From Verrucomicrobiia bacterium (GTDB lineage: Bacteria; Verrucomicrobiota; Verrucomicrobiia; Verrucomicrobiales; DEV007): 33,567 bases of DNA. The position numbers and the translations under genes were made by a program. Position 1 is the first letter of the stretch. Every line of letters starts with the position of its first letter. Of this stretch, positions 8,733 to 16,067 are shown piece by piece. The stretch covers positions 1 to 33,567 of the forward strand of contig JAGRPC010000194.1 in NCBI GenBank assembly GCA_020439925.1. Direction: 5' to 3'. The notes beneath the pieces were generated by a model. It had not been told where the DNA came from and made no database searches. It was given only the letters and a program-made list of their open reading frames with translations.

Positions 8733-9566
8733 TCAGCTCATCCGCACCATGTCCTTGACCAGCTGGCAATAGAGATAGACGAGGCCGCGCCAGGAGTAGC
8801 GGAAGGTGCCGGCGGCTTCGCCGGGCTTGATAAGTCCGGTGTCGAGATTGTGCCTGATCTGGCGACCGGTTTCCTGCTCGATGAGTCCGGTGAGTTGGTC
8901 GGGGTCCTCGGCGACGAGGTGCTCGGGGAGGAAAGCCAGGCCGTTCATCCAGTGACGGTGAGTTTCCAGCAGGCTGGCGAAGCTCTCCGCGTCGGGCGCC
9001 TGGCGCAGGCAGATGTCGGGTGGCATCTTCATCGGACTGCTGAAGGGCAGGTTGGTCGTGCGGTAGGTGGTTCCTCTCCGGTCCCGTGTCGTGAGGGCCA
9101 GGCTCGCCCAGGCCATGCCGTCCTGTTCCGTGAGACAAATCGAGGCCTGCTCCCGGTTTTCGCCGTGGTAGAAGAGCCGGTAGAACTGGTGCATCCCATC
9201 CCAGTCCCAGCCCGAGTCGGCGACGTATTCGAAACCCTCGTCCTCGATCTCGCGGGTGAGTTCGTTGAGCTCGGGAAAACGGGAGTGACCCGGAGGCGCC
9301 TCCCGTTCGAGGGTCTTTCCGATGGGCAGCCGCAGGCGGCGGATGCGGGTGAGCAGCTCGACCCAGGGCAAGAGAAACCAGAGCAGCACCCCGACGACGC
9401 CGGCCGCGACACTGTTGGTGAAAAAATAGAAGGCGAGGAAGGTCGCTCCGAGGATGCCGAGGGCGCCCGCCTTGCGAAGAAGGCGAAGCCGCGAGGTGCG
9501 GAGCGCGAAGGAAAGGGCCAGCACGCCGGCGACGATGAGAAGGTTGGTCATCGGAGTCGCGTCCAT
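8733..9566 (-). CDS. hypothetical membrane-anchored protein, two N-terminal TM segments
   Basis: I do not recognise this family. The ATG at 9566 is preferred because GGCGGGA lies about 6 nt upstream; another ATG at 9551 is possible. Two N-terminal hydrophobic segments (starting NLLIVAGVLALSFAL, and GILGATFLAFYFF through VGVLLWFLLPW) are followed by a soluble region of about 180 residues with no cysteine cluster or obvious catalytic motif. It contains Trp/Tyr-rich stretches (DSGWDWDGMHQFYRLFYHG) and the conserved-looking block LETHRHWMNGLAFLPEHL. Codon usage matches the neighbours, supporting a real gene. It follows the methyltransferase gene by 60 nt on the same strand and may be co-transcribed with it. 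Confidence 0.7.
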   Translation of the reverse strand: MDATPMTNLLIVAGVLALSFALRTSRLRLLRKAGALGILGATFLAFYFFTNSVAAGVVGVLLWFLLPWVELLTRIRRLRLPIGKTLEREAPPGHSRFPELNELTREIEDEGFEYVADSGWDWDGMHQFYRLFYHGENREQASICLTEQDGMAWASLALTTRDRRGTTYRTTNLPFSSPMKMPPDICLRQAPDAESFASLLETHRHWMNGLAFLPEHLVAEDPDQLTGLIEQETGRQIRHNLDTGLIKPGEAAGTFRYSWRGLVYLYCQLVKDMVRMS

Positions 9567-9626
9567 GCTAATCCCGCCGGGTGACGGGAGAAAGCGCGTA
9601 TTTCCGGTGCATGCCAAGTTGTCGCT

Positions 9627-10292
9627 TCACTTCTTCCGACGGAAGATCGCGACGTGGCGGTCCATTGACTTGCCCGGGGTGACGAGGGCGCGGGTCTCCT
9701 CGTTGAACTCGGTGTGGACCAGTTCCCCGCCGAGCCGCTGGATCGCCTCCAGGGCGAGGGCGTGTTCCTGGTCGAAATAACTGGTGATGACGAGGCGCCC
9801 GTCGTCCCCCGTCTTCGAGAGGGCATGATCGAAGATCTCCTCCCAGTCGCGGGCGCCGTTCCAGTAGTTCTGGTGGCGCAGGAAAACGAGATCGAAATCG
9901 GCACCCAGTTCGGCATGCTCGTCGAGCTGCGTCGCGTCGCCGGTGCGGAATTCGAAATCACGACGTCCGCGTCCTTCGCGCGGGCCCTGGCGTTTCCCGA
10001 ACTTCCGCGCGGCATCGGCGATCTCTCTCGCGCGCACGTCGATGCCGGTCAGCTTCACCGCGGCATCGGGAGCGCCCTTGAGTTCGGCGACAAAATCTCC
10101 GAGCACCTCGGCCTCGCGGCAGTCGCCGCAGGCGATGTCGAGCACGCGGAGTTCATCGTTCCCGGGGCGCACTTTGGCGAGCCGGTCGAGGCGGCGTTTC
10201 ACCGCTTCGGGATCCCTGGATGCGACCCGGCTGAGCATGCGTCGCAGCTGCTGCAGGTCTTCCTCGTTCGCCTTCTGGATCTTTTCCGACAT
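9627..10292 (-). CDS. class I SAM-dependent methyltransferase
   Basis: A 221-residue Rossmann-fold protein with motif I VLDIACGDCREAEVL (residues about 50-64), an acidic strand-2 end GIDVRAREI, a further nucleotide-binding block RTGDATQLDE, and the motif IV-like stretch FDLVFLRHQNYW followed by GRLVITSYF. These are the expected AdoMet-binding positions. The N-terminal 45 residues are charged and probably helical. No target-recognition domain is visible, so substrate is unknown. The gene is preceded by a good promoter-like sequence and by a hairpin placed where a Shine-Dalgarno would be expected. Confidence 0.85.
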   Translation of the reverse strand: MSEKIQKANEEDLQQLRRMLSRVASRDPEAVKRRLDRLAKVRPGNDELRVLDIACGDCREAEVLGDFVAELKGAPDAAVKLTGIDVRAREIADAARKFGKRQGPREGRGRRDFEFRTGDATQLDEHAELGADFDLVFLRHQNYWNGARDWEEIFDHALSKTGDDGRLVITSYFDQEHALALEAIQRLGGELVHTEFNEETRALVTPGKSMDRHVAIFRRKK

Positions 10293-10301
10293 GGATGGAT
10301 G

Positions 10302-10323
10302 GGGGACGGATCGACTCGTCCCC
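10302..10323 (-). promoter_or_regulatory. leader hairpin immediately upstream of the methyltransferase start
   Basis: A 7-bp perfect stem (GGGGACG / CGTCCCC, 8-nt loop) starts essentially at the predicted transcription start and ends 9 nt before the ATG. No Shine-Dalgarno lies between the stem and the start. The loop side carries GTCGATCC, which is repeated in the leader of the gene starting at 33369. Confidence 0.4.
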
Positions 10324-10331
10324 GGACTTCC

Positions 10332-10359
10332 TTCATACCGTCGAACCTGCCCAAGTCAA
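10332..10359 (-). promoter_or_regulatory. candidate promoter of the methyltransferase gene
   Basis: On the minus strand, TTGACT (10354-10359), a 16-nt spacer and TATGAA (10332-10337). The predicted start is near 10325, giving a leader of about 32 nt taken up by the hairpin. Confidence 0.5.
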
Positions 10360-10375
10360 TCGACGCCTTGGCGCG

Positions 10376-11455
10376 TCAGGGCGCTAGCCAGTGTTCGAGA
10401 AAGCGGTACGATTCCTCGCGTTCGTTCGTGGGAAAATCGTGCTCGTCGTCGGGATAAGCGATACGGAGTTTCGTCGGAACCTCGTGAAGTTCGTAGATGC
10501 GTCGGGCCTGGGGAGCGACCTTCTCGACACCACGCCAGTCGAAGTTGCTGTCGCGCAGGGGAGAATTCGAGAAGAAGGCCGCGGGCGCGAGGGCGGCGAT
10601 GAGTTCGTAATAATCGAAGGGCACCCGGTCGGGGTCGAGAGCGTAGCGGTCGCGGATCGAGGGGATGTAGCGGTCGCTCGTCCATCCCTTGAGATCGCCC
10701 CCGTAGTAGTCGTGAAAGGGAGTCCAGCCGCAGCTGGAGACGATGACCTTCACGCGCCGGTCGAAGACGCCGAGAAAAATCGCGTTGTGCCCTCCGAGGG
10801 AGTGCCCGATGGCGGCGAGCTTTTCCGGATCCACTTCGGGACGCGAGACGAGCAGGTCGACGCAGCGCATGTGGTTCCAGATGCCCTTCATCGTGCCGGA
10901 CTCGTAGCGGTCGGTGGCGAAGTCGTAGTCCTTGTAGTCGCCGAAGGAAAGATAGTCCGGCGCAATGACGACGTGACCCCGCTCCGCGAGTTCGCGGGCA
11001 TAGGCGCGGTTGGGGCGTTCCCCCTGACCGTCGACGATGGCTTTTCCAAGAGCTCCGGTCGGGTGCAGGGCGACGATGCCGGCGCGTCGTTCGTCGGGTT
11101 TGAGGTTCTTCGGCAGGTAGAGGTAGGCGGGGGTGCGGTCGCCTTCCTCGGAGGCAAAAGTGATCGTTTCGCGGACATACGAGGCGGTTTCGATCCGCTC
11201 GCCCACCTGCACATCGAGGGAGGGGAGCTGGTCCCGCGGGGGCAGCTTCCCGGCGGCTTCCTCGAAACCCGAGAGGATGGCGGTGCGACGGCGTTCCCAG
11301 TCCTCGAGGGTCCGCAGGGGAACCACTTTCCCATCCTCGTCCGGAGCCCAGGCGAGAGACTGGTGGCCGCCGACTTTGGTCCGGGGCTCGTCTGCGGCAA
11401 GGGCGCCGGCGAGAAGGAGAAAGCACGCGGAGAACGGGAGCGGTCGAAGCTTCAT
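10376..11455 (-). CDS. exported alpha/beta-hydrolase (dienelactone hydrolase/acetyl-xylan-esterase-like)
   Basis: A 359-residue protein with a signal peptide (MKLRPLPFSACFLLLAGALA, cleavage near AADE). The hydrolase fold is supported by TPAYLYLPKNLKP, GIVALHPTGALGK (oxyanion strand region), GHVVIAPDYLSFGDY, the nucleophile elbow AAIGHSLGGHNA (Ser) and the late YPDDEHDFP, where a catalytic His is expected. This arrangement matches the large exported hydrolases of Verrucomicrobiota and Planctomycetota annotated as acetyl xylan esterase or dienelactone hydrolase; the substrate is unknown. A promoter-like TTGCCA-17-TGTGAT ends only 6 nt before the ATG, implying a leaderless transcript. Confidence 0.87.
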   Translation of the reverse strand: MKLRPLPFSACFLLLAGALAADEPRTKVGGHQSLAWAPDEDGKVVPLRTLEDWERRRTAILSGFEEAAGKLPPRDQLPSLDVQVGERIETASYVRETITFASEEGDRTPAYLYLPKNLKPDERRAGIVALHPTGALGKAIVDGQGERPNRAYARELAERGHVVIAPDYLSFGDYKDYDFATDRYESGTMKGIWNHMRCVDLLVSRPEVDPEKLAAIGHSLGGHNAIFLGVFDRRVKVIVSSCGWTPFHDYYGGDLKGWTSDRYIPSIRDRYALDPDRVPFDYYELIAALAPAAFFSNSPLRDSNFDWRGVEKVAPQARRIYELHEVPTKLRIAYPDDEHDFPTNEREESYRFLEHWLAP

Positions 11456-11461
11456 CGCTCC

Positions 11462-11490
11462 ATCACACCGGATCTCTCGCCGCCTGGCAA
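11462..11490 (-). promoter_or_regulatory. candidate promoter giving a leaderless mRNA for the exported hydrolase
   Basis: TTGCCA (11485-11490), 17 nt, TGTGAT (11462-11467) on the minus strand. Only 6 nt separate the -10 element from the ATG at 11455, so transcription would begin at or beside the start codon. Confidence 0.45.
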
Positions 11491-11533
11491 GGTCGTGCCG
11501 GGGACGCGCTTCCGTGATCCCGCGGGTGCGGGT

Positions 11534-13405
11534 TCACTCGACCGGTTCGCGCATGAGCGGATTGGCCATCTTCTCGGGACTGAGAAGATCGTCGAGCTCA
11601 ACCTGGGTGAGCCAGCCCTTTTCGAGAACCAGTTCGTAGACGCCCCGGCCGGAGGCGAGGGCCTCCTTGGCGATCGAGGCGGAGCGCTCGTAGCCGAGGA
11701 TGGGGTTCAGGGCGGTGACGATCCCGATGGAATTCTTCACATAGCTGGCGCACTTCTCGCGGTTGGCGGTGATGCCGTTGATGCAGCGTGTCGTCAGTAC
11801 GATGGCCGCGTTTTTCAGGAGCATGAGACTGCCGAGAAGGTTGTAGGCGATGATGGGTTCGGCCATGTTCAACTCGAACTCGCTGGCCTCGGCGGCGAGG
11901 GAGACGGTCGTGTCCGATCCGATGATCTGGTAGCAGATCTGGTTGACGACCTCGGGCAGCACCGGGTTGACCTTTCCCGGCATGATGGAAGAGCCGGGTT
12001 GCAGGGGAGGGAGATTGATCTCGTTGAGGCCGCAGCGCGGTCCGGAGGAGGCCCAGCGAAGGTCGTTGCAGATCTTCGAGATCTGGATGGCGGTGACCTT
12101 GAGGGCGCTGCTCATGGTCGCGAACTCCGCGGCGTCCTGGGTCGCCTCGACGAGGTCGGTGGCAAGGGTGACAGGATGTCCGCTGATCGTCGCGAGTTTC
12201 GCGGTGCAGAGTTCGGCGTATCCGCGGGGACTGTTGAGTCCGGTCCCGATCGCGGTCGCGCCCATGTTGACCACGAGGAGATCCTCGGCGGCCCGGTTGA
12301 GCCGGCGGATGCCGTCGTTCAGCATCGTGGCGTAGGCGGTGAACTCCTGTCCGAGGGTCATGGGGACGGCGTCCTGGTTCTCGGTGCGCCCCATCTTGAG
12401 AACCCCGGCGAACTCGGCGGCCTTTGCCTGGAAGGCCTTGCGCAGCACGCCGAGGGCCGAGACCGTCTCGTGGGTGGCGGAGACGACCGCGAGTTTCACG
12501 GCGGTCGGATAGACATCATTCGTCGACTGGGAGCAGTTGACGTGGTCGTTCGGGTGGCAGTGAACGTAGTCTCCCTTTTCGTGACCGAGGATCTCGAGGG
12601 CGAGGTTGGCGATGACCTCGTTCGCGTTCATGTTCGAGGAAGTTCCCGCGCCTCCCTGGACCATGTCGACGACGAAGTCTTCATGCCGCTCGCCGGCGAG
12701 AATCCGGTCGCAGGCCCGGCCGATGGCGGTGGCAATGTCAGGGTCGAGGACGCCGAGCTCGGAGTTCGCCTCGGCCGCCGCCTTCTTCACGTGGGCGAAG
12801 GCGTTGACGAGGTGCTGGAAGTGGGAGAGGCGGACTCCGGAGAAGGGAAAGTTCTCCACCGCCCGCATCGTCTGGATGCCGTAGTAGTGGGTGTTGGAAA
12901 CCTCCCGTTCCCCGAGGGAGTCGTGCTCGCGGCGGTAGCCGGTTACGGGTGCCCGTTCGATTCCGGAGCGCACCAGCATCTCCGTGGTTTCGCGGAGGCG
13001 CAGGCTGAGGCGGCGGGCGGCCCGGGCGACCATGCGGTGGAAGATCTCGGGCTGTTCGAGGCGGAACTGTTCGATGGCTTCCTTGGTGACGACCCAGACC
13101 TCGGTGTCCTCGAGGGCGAGGCCGGAGACGCTGTGGTCGAGTTCGTCGATGAAGAGGGTCTCGCCGATCATCGCTCCCTCGGTGAGGCAGGCGATGGTGA
13201 CACTTCGCCCCGCGAGGCCTCGTTGCAGGTTGATCTTTCCCCGGAGGACGATGCCGAAAAAGCGGCGGGGCGCGGACTGGTGGAAGAGATAGTCTCCGGT
13301 CGCGAACTTCCGGTTCTTCCCGTTTGCCGCGAAGCGTTTCAGCTCCTCGGCGGACACGTCCATGTCGGCCGCGAGACGTTCGATCAGTTCGGGGGTGATT
13401 TCCAT
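11534..13405 (-). CDS. aspA: aspartate ammonia-lyase fused to an N-terminal cyclic-nucleotide-binding-type domain
   Basis: A 623-residue protein made of two families. Residues about 25-135 are a cNMP-binding/CRP-type beta-roll: FATGDYLFHQSAPRRFFGIV, LRGKINL, EGAMIGETLFIDEL, ending in helices. Residues about 157-615 are a full aspartase: THYYGIQTMRAVENFPFSG, GTSSNMNANEVIAN, HPNDHVNCSQSTNDVYPT and the catalytic mobile loop GSSIMPGKVNP with Ser 472/473 and Lys 478. Aspartase converts L-aspartate to fumarate and ammonia; the HYYGIQT wording points to aspartase rather than fumarase. Typical aspartases are about 470 residues, so the extra 150 residues are a genuine N-terminal addition in one uninterrupted frame. 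The phosphate-binding cassette keeps Gly-Glu (81-82) but has His-Ser-Val where Arg-Thr/Ser-Ala normally contacts the cyclic phosphate, so cAMP binding is doubtful. There is no C-terminal DNA-binding domain. Confidence 0.93.
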   Translation of the reverse strand: MEITPELIERLAADMDVSAEELKRFAANGKNRKFATGDYLFHQSAPRRFFGIVLRGKINLQRGLAGRSVTIACLTEGAMIGETLFIDELDHSVSGLALEDTEVWVVTKEAIEQFRLEQPEIFHRMVARAARRLSLRLRETTEMLVRSGIERAPVTGYRREHDSLGEREVSNTHYYGIQTMRAVENFPFSGVRLSHFQHLVNAFAHVKKAAAEANSELGVLDPDIATAIGRACDRILAGERHEDFVVDMVQGGAGTSSNMNANEVIANLALEILGHEKGDYVHCHPNDHVNCSQSTNDVYPTAVKLAVVSATHETVSALGVLRKAFQAKAAEFAGVLKMGRTENQDAVPMTLGQEFTAYATMLNDGIRRLNRAAEDLLVVNMGATAIGTGLNSPRGYAELCTAKLATISGHPVTLATDLVEATQDAAEFATMSSALKVTAIQISKICNDLRWASSGPRCGLNEINLPPLQPGSSIMPGKVNPVLPEVVNQICYQIIGSDTTVSLAAEASEFELNMAEPIIAYNLLGSLMLLKNAAIVLTTRCINGITANREKCASYVKNSIGIVTALNPILGYERSASIAKEALASGRGVYELVLEKGWLTQVELDDLLSPEKMANPLMREPVE

Positions 13406-13432
13406 GCGAAGAAAAGGGGTTTTGTCAGGATC

Positions 13433-13648
13433 CTAGTGTGGTGTTAGCCAAATCCCTGCACAAAACGTTTTTCAATTCTTGGGGCATCAGCTCGCTTCGC
13501 TCGGATTGTTTTTCGAACCCGCGGGTCTCTTTTCCACCTTCCGCGTTGCTCGTCGGTCGCTGAGCTCGCTCAACTCCCTCCTCCCGCCTTGAAGTTGAAA
13601 AAGATTTCTCACGGGTTTTGCACCGGAATTTGGCCAACACCACACTAG
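13433..13648. repeat. MITE-like 216-bp element with about 34-bp imperfect terminal inverted repeats
   Basis: The left end 13433-13466 begins CTAGTGTGGTGTTAGCCAAA. The right end, read on the opposite strand from 13648, begins CTAGTGTGGTGTTGGCCAAA and continues to a matching GTGCAAAAC-like block, as on the left. The interior of about 150 bp has no credible gene. Both ends carry CTAG, so a TA target duplication (IS630/Tc1-mariner style) is possible; a GATC direct repeat also lies next to both ends, offset by one base. The element sits 28 nt upstream of the fusion gene and may supply or alter its promoter. Together with the two hairpins at 13654-13717 it fills the 315-nt gap between the fusion gene and hom. 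Confidence 0.65.
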
Positions 13649-13653
13649 CGATC

Positions 13654-13688
13654 CCTTCCGCTTTTGGCGAGCCTTCGAATGCGGAAGG
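13654..13688. repeat. 8-bp stem hairpin between the MITE-like element and hom
   Basis: CCTTCCGC (13654-13661) is complementary to GCGGAAGG (13681-13688) with a 19-nt loop. It lies directly between the 216-bp element and the hom-proximal terminator-like hairpin. Function is unknown; it may be part of a larger repeat. Confidence 0.4.
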
Positions 13689-13691
13689 TTG

Positions 13692-13717
13692 GGACGAAAC
13701 CAATTTCGTCCTTTTTT
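13692..13717 (+). terminator. terminator-like hairpin with T-run on the plus strand, beside the hom stop
   Basis: GGACGAAA (13692-13699), loop CCAA, TTTCGTCC (13704-13711), then six T on the plus strand. It is a perfect 8-bp stem. hom is on the minus strand and ends at 13721, so for hom the stem is downstream but the T-run is on the wrong side. As drawn it would stop transcription entering hom antisense from the left. Confidence 0.5.
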
Positions 13718-13720
13718 CCT

Positions 13721-15022
13721 TCACCCTACATCCTCGACCCGGAGCAGAATGGGACGCTCCCGCACACAATCGAGCGCCGCGATCTGGTCGAGGGCACGCT
13801 CCACGATCCCGAACGGGGCGTAATGGAGCATCAGGACGATGGCGGCATACTGCTCGTCGTGATCCTCGGGCTGGATCACCGAGAGGATGCCGATTTCGTT
13901 CTCCCCGAGGACGGTGGCGATGCGGGCGAGTACGCCGGGACGATCCTCGGCCTCGACGCGAAGGTAGTACTTCGAGACCGACTCACTCACGGGGAGGGTC
14001 TCTCCGTAGAGGGAATGCGTCACGAGGCCGGAGCCCAGCGCCGGCTGGGTCCACATCGCGGCATCGGCAATGTCGGCAATGACCGAGCTTGAAGTGGGGT
14101 CCTGCCCCGCCCCGGAGCCGTAGAAAAGCGCTTCCCCGACGATGTCCCCGCGTACCATCACCGCATTGTAGGCGCCCTTGACCGAGGCAAGGATGTGTTT
14201 CGAGGGAATAAGCGAGGGCTGCACCCGAACCTCGATCGAACCGGAATCCTCGTGCAGTCGGATCACCCCGAGAAGCTTGATGGTATAACCGAGGCGCTCT
14301 GCGAAGCCGATGTCCTCGGCCCGGACCCGCTCGATCCCCTCGACGTGGATGCGGTCGCACGGAACCCAGCATCCGTAACTGAGCGAGGCGAGGATGACCG
14401 CTTTGTGGGCGGCATCCCAGCCGTTCACGTCCAGGGTCGGGTCGGCCTCCGCGTAACCGAGGGCCTGCGCCTCGGCGAGGGCGTCCGCATAGGAAAGTCC
14501 CGCCTCAAACATGCGGGTGAGGATAAAGTTGCAGGTGCCGTTGATGATCCCCACGACCGACTGGATGTGGTTCCCGATGAGCGATTCCTGGACCGCCTTG
14601 ATGATGGGGATGCCGCCGGCCACTGCGGCCTCGTAGTGGATGGGACGCCCGCAGGCCTCGGCGATGGCGAACAGCTCCTGGCCGCGTTCCGCGAGGAGCG
14701 CCTTGTTGCCCGTGACGACCGCCTTGCCCTTTTCGAGGGCCGACTTCACGAGGTCGAAGGCCCGGTCCGTGCCGCCGATCAGCTCGACGACGATGGAGAT
14801 TTCCGGATCGTCGACGAGTTCGTCCAGGTTCGTGGTCACGAGGTCGGCGGGCACCTCGACACTGCGGGCCTTGGAGGGATCCCGCACCGCCACGCGAGCC
14901 ACCTCGAGATGGTAGCCCGTGCGCTCCTGCAGGAGATGCCGGTTCTTCGCGAGGTTCTTGTAAACTCCCGCGCCGACATTGCCGAATCCGGCGAGTCCAA
15001 TCTTGAGGGTGGGCACCGACAT
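13721..15022 (-). CDS. hom: homoserine dehydrogenase with C-terminal ACT domain
   Basis: A 433-residue enzyme that reduces aspartate semialdehyde to homoserine with NAD(P)H, the branch point to threonine and methionine. The start at 15022 places the dinucleotide fold right at the N terminus (KIGLAGFGNVGAGVY); an upstream in-frame ATG at 15058 is less likely. Family blocks are VVELIGGTDRAFDLV, VVTGNKALLAERG, IHYEAAVAGGIPIIKAVQESL, GIINGTCNFILTRM, EADPTLDVNGWDAAHKA with the catalytic acidic/Lys region, and a C-terminal ACT domain (YYLRVEAEDRPGVLARIATV) for amino-acid feedback. Monofunctional; no aspartokinase is fused. A weak TTGCTT-17-TTTGGT at 15030-15058 ends 7 nt before the ATG. Confidence 0.96.
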   Translation of the reverse strand: MSVPTLKIGLAGFGNVGAGVYKNLAKNRHLLQERTGYHLEVARVAVRDPSKARSVEVPADLVTTNLDELVDDPEISIVVELIGGTDRAFDLVKSALEKGKAVVTGNKALLAERGQELFAIAEACGRPIHYEAAVAGGIPIIKAVQESLIGNHIQSVVGIINGTCNFILTRMFEAGLSYADALAEAQALGYAEADPTLDVNGWDAAHKAVILASLSYGCWVPCDRIHVEGIERVRAEDIGFAERLGYTIKLLGVIRLHEDSGSIEVRVQPSLIPSKHILASVKGAYNAVMVRGDIVGEALFYGSGAGQDPTSSSVIADIADAAMWTQPALGSGLVTHSLYGETLPVSESVSKYYLRVEAEDRPGVLARIATVLGENEIGILSVIQPEDHDEQYAAIVLMLHYAPFGIVERALDQIAALDCVRERPILLRVEDVG

Positions 15023-15117
15023 GGCGGCAACCAAAGGACGCGGAAGCCGAGGAAGCAAGCGGAACCTTCGTCATCCCGGGTTCGGGCGATCAGCCTGGCT
15101 GTGACGCATCTTCGGCA

Positions 15118-15146
15118 TTGCACGCGAGAGCGCGGTCTGGCACAGT
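15118..15146 (+). promoter_or_regulatory. candidate promoter of the DUF1080 gene
   Basis: TTGCAC (15118-15123), 17 nt, CACAGT (15141-15146), and only 8 nt to the ATG at 15155. The predicted start is within 1-3 nt of the ATG, so the mRNA is probably leaderless. Confidence 0.45.
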
Positions 15147-15154
15147 TCCCGCCC

Positions 15155-15838
15155 ATGAAAAAGACACCCTTGTTCTCTCTCTTCGTCCTGGCCGCGGGCC
15201 TTTCCCTGGCCACCGCCGAGGAAGGCTTCGTCGAACTCTTCAACGGCAAGAGCCTCGACGGATGGACCCCTTCCTCGGAAAACCCCCAGTCCTTCTCGGT
15301 GAAAGACGGCATTCTCGTCGTCAAGGGAGGCCGCAGCCACCTTTTTTACACCGGTGAGGTGAACGGCGGAAAGTTCAAGGACTTCGAACTGAAGGTTCGC
15401 GCCAAGACCTTCGCCGGCTCGAACAGCGGCGTTTATTTTCACACGAAGGTCCAGCCCGAAGGCTGGCCGGACAACGGCTACGAGTGCCAGGTCAATTCCA
15501 CCCACAAGGATCCCAAGAAGACCGGCAGCCTCTACGGTGTGAAGAACATCGTCGTGCTCAAGGAAGGGCAGGAGGTGCCCAAGGGCGGTGAAAGCGAGGT
15601 TCGCGAGAAGGCCCCCAGCACCGACGGAGAGTGGTTCGACTACCACATCACGGTGAAGGGCAAACACATCGTGATCCGCGTCAATGGCGAGGTCACCGTC
15701 GACTACACCGAACCGGAAGGGGCCGGAGGAGCGGCCGGTTTCGCCGGACGCAAGATCGGCGAGGGCACCTTCGGGATCCAGTCGCACGACCCGGACAGCG
15801 AGGTCCACTACGAGCGCATCGCCGTGAAACCCCTCTGA
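15155..15838 (+). CDS. secreted 3-keto-disaccharide hydrolase domain (DUF1080) protein
   Basis: A 227-residue protein with signal peptide MKKTPLFSLFVLAAGLSLA. The mature part is one DUF1080/concanavalin-like beta-sandwich: EEGFVELFNGKSLDGWTPSS, ILVVKGGRSHLFYTGE, FELKVRAKTFAGSNSGVYFH, GYECQVNS, GEWFDYHITVKGKHIVIRVNG and a closing GTFGIQSHDPDSEVHYERI. Members of this family hydrolyse 3-keto-glycosides or bind glycans and are greatly expanded in Verrucomicrobiota and Planctomycetota. The start is the first Met of the signal peptide; the frame stays open far upstream, antisense to hom, but that part is not coding. No downstream partner gene is evident, as tRNA-Phe follows. Confidence 0.9.
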   Translation: MKKTPLFSLFVLAAGLSLATAEEGFVELFNGKSLDGWTPSSENPQSFSVKDGILVVKGGRSHLFYTGEVNGGKFKDFELKVRAKTFAGSNSGVYFHTKVQPEGWPDNGYECQVNSTHKDPKKTGSLYGVKNIVVLKEGQEVPKGGESEVREKAPSTDGEWFDYHITVKGKHIVIRVNGEVTVDYTEPEGAGGAAGFAGRKIGEGTFGIQSHDPDSEVHYERIAVKPL

Positions 15839-15855
15839 CCGGCGTTCCCGCGAGG

Positions 15856-15876
15856 ACGGGAATTCACCCGTTTTTT
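15856..15876 (+). terminator. intrinsic terminator after the DUF1080 gene
   Basis: ACGGG, loop AATTCA, CCCGT, with a six-T run at 15871-15876, beginning 17 nt after the stop codon. The stem is short (5 bp), so termination may be partial. Confidence 0.5.
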
Positions 15877-15880
15877 CCGG

Positions 15881-15908
15881 TTGAGTTTCCCGATCTTGCG
15901 GGTATTAC
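15881..15908 (+). promoter_or_regulatory. candidate promoter of tRNA-Phe
   Basis: TTGAGT (15881-15886), 16 nt, TATTAC (15903-15908). A GC-rich 8-bp hairpin (15920-15945) lies between the predicted start and the tRNA and would be removed as 5' leader. Confidence 0.4.
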
Positions 15909-15958
15909 TTTCTCCCCCCGCCCCGGAAGGTTCTCCCTCCGGGGCTCACGGAAGCAAA

Positions 15959-16031
<73 letters not shown>

Positions 16032-16067
16032 CTTCCCCTTCCGGGTCCATTGCTCCGGACTCCTCTT

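Noticed and set aside
10391-13447. 1018-codon open frame on the plus strand
   Set aside because: It is antisense across the exported hydrolase and the aspartase fusion, both with clear family motifs; long antisense frames are expected at this GC content and it has no recognisable domain.
13425-13769. 114-codon minus frame spanning the inverted-repeat element
   Set aside because: It runs through both terminal repeats and the hairpins and into the hom 3' end; better explained as a non-coding MITE-like element.
15071-15808. 245-codon minus-strand frame that looks protein-like
   Set aside because: It is antisense to the DUF1080 gene, which has a signal peptide and full domain.
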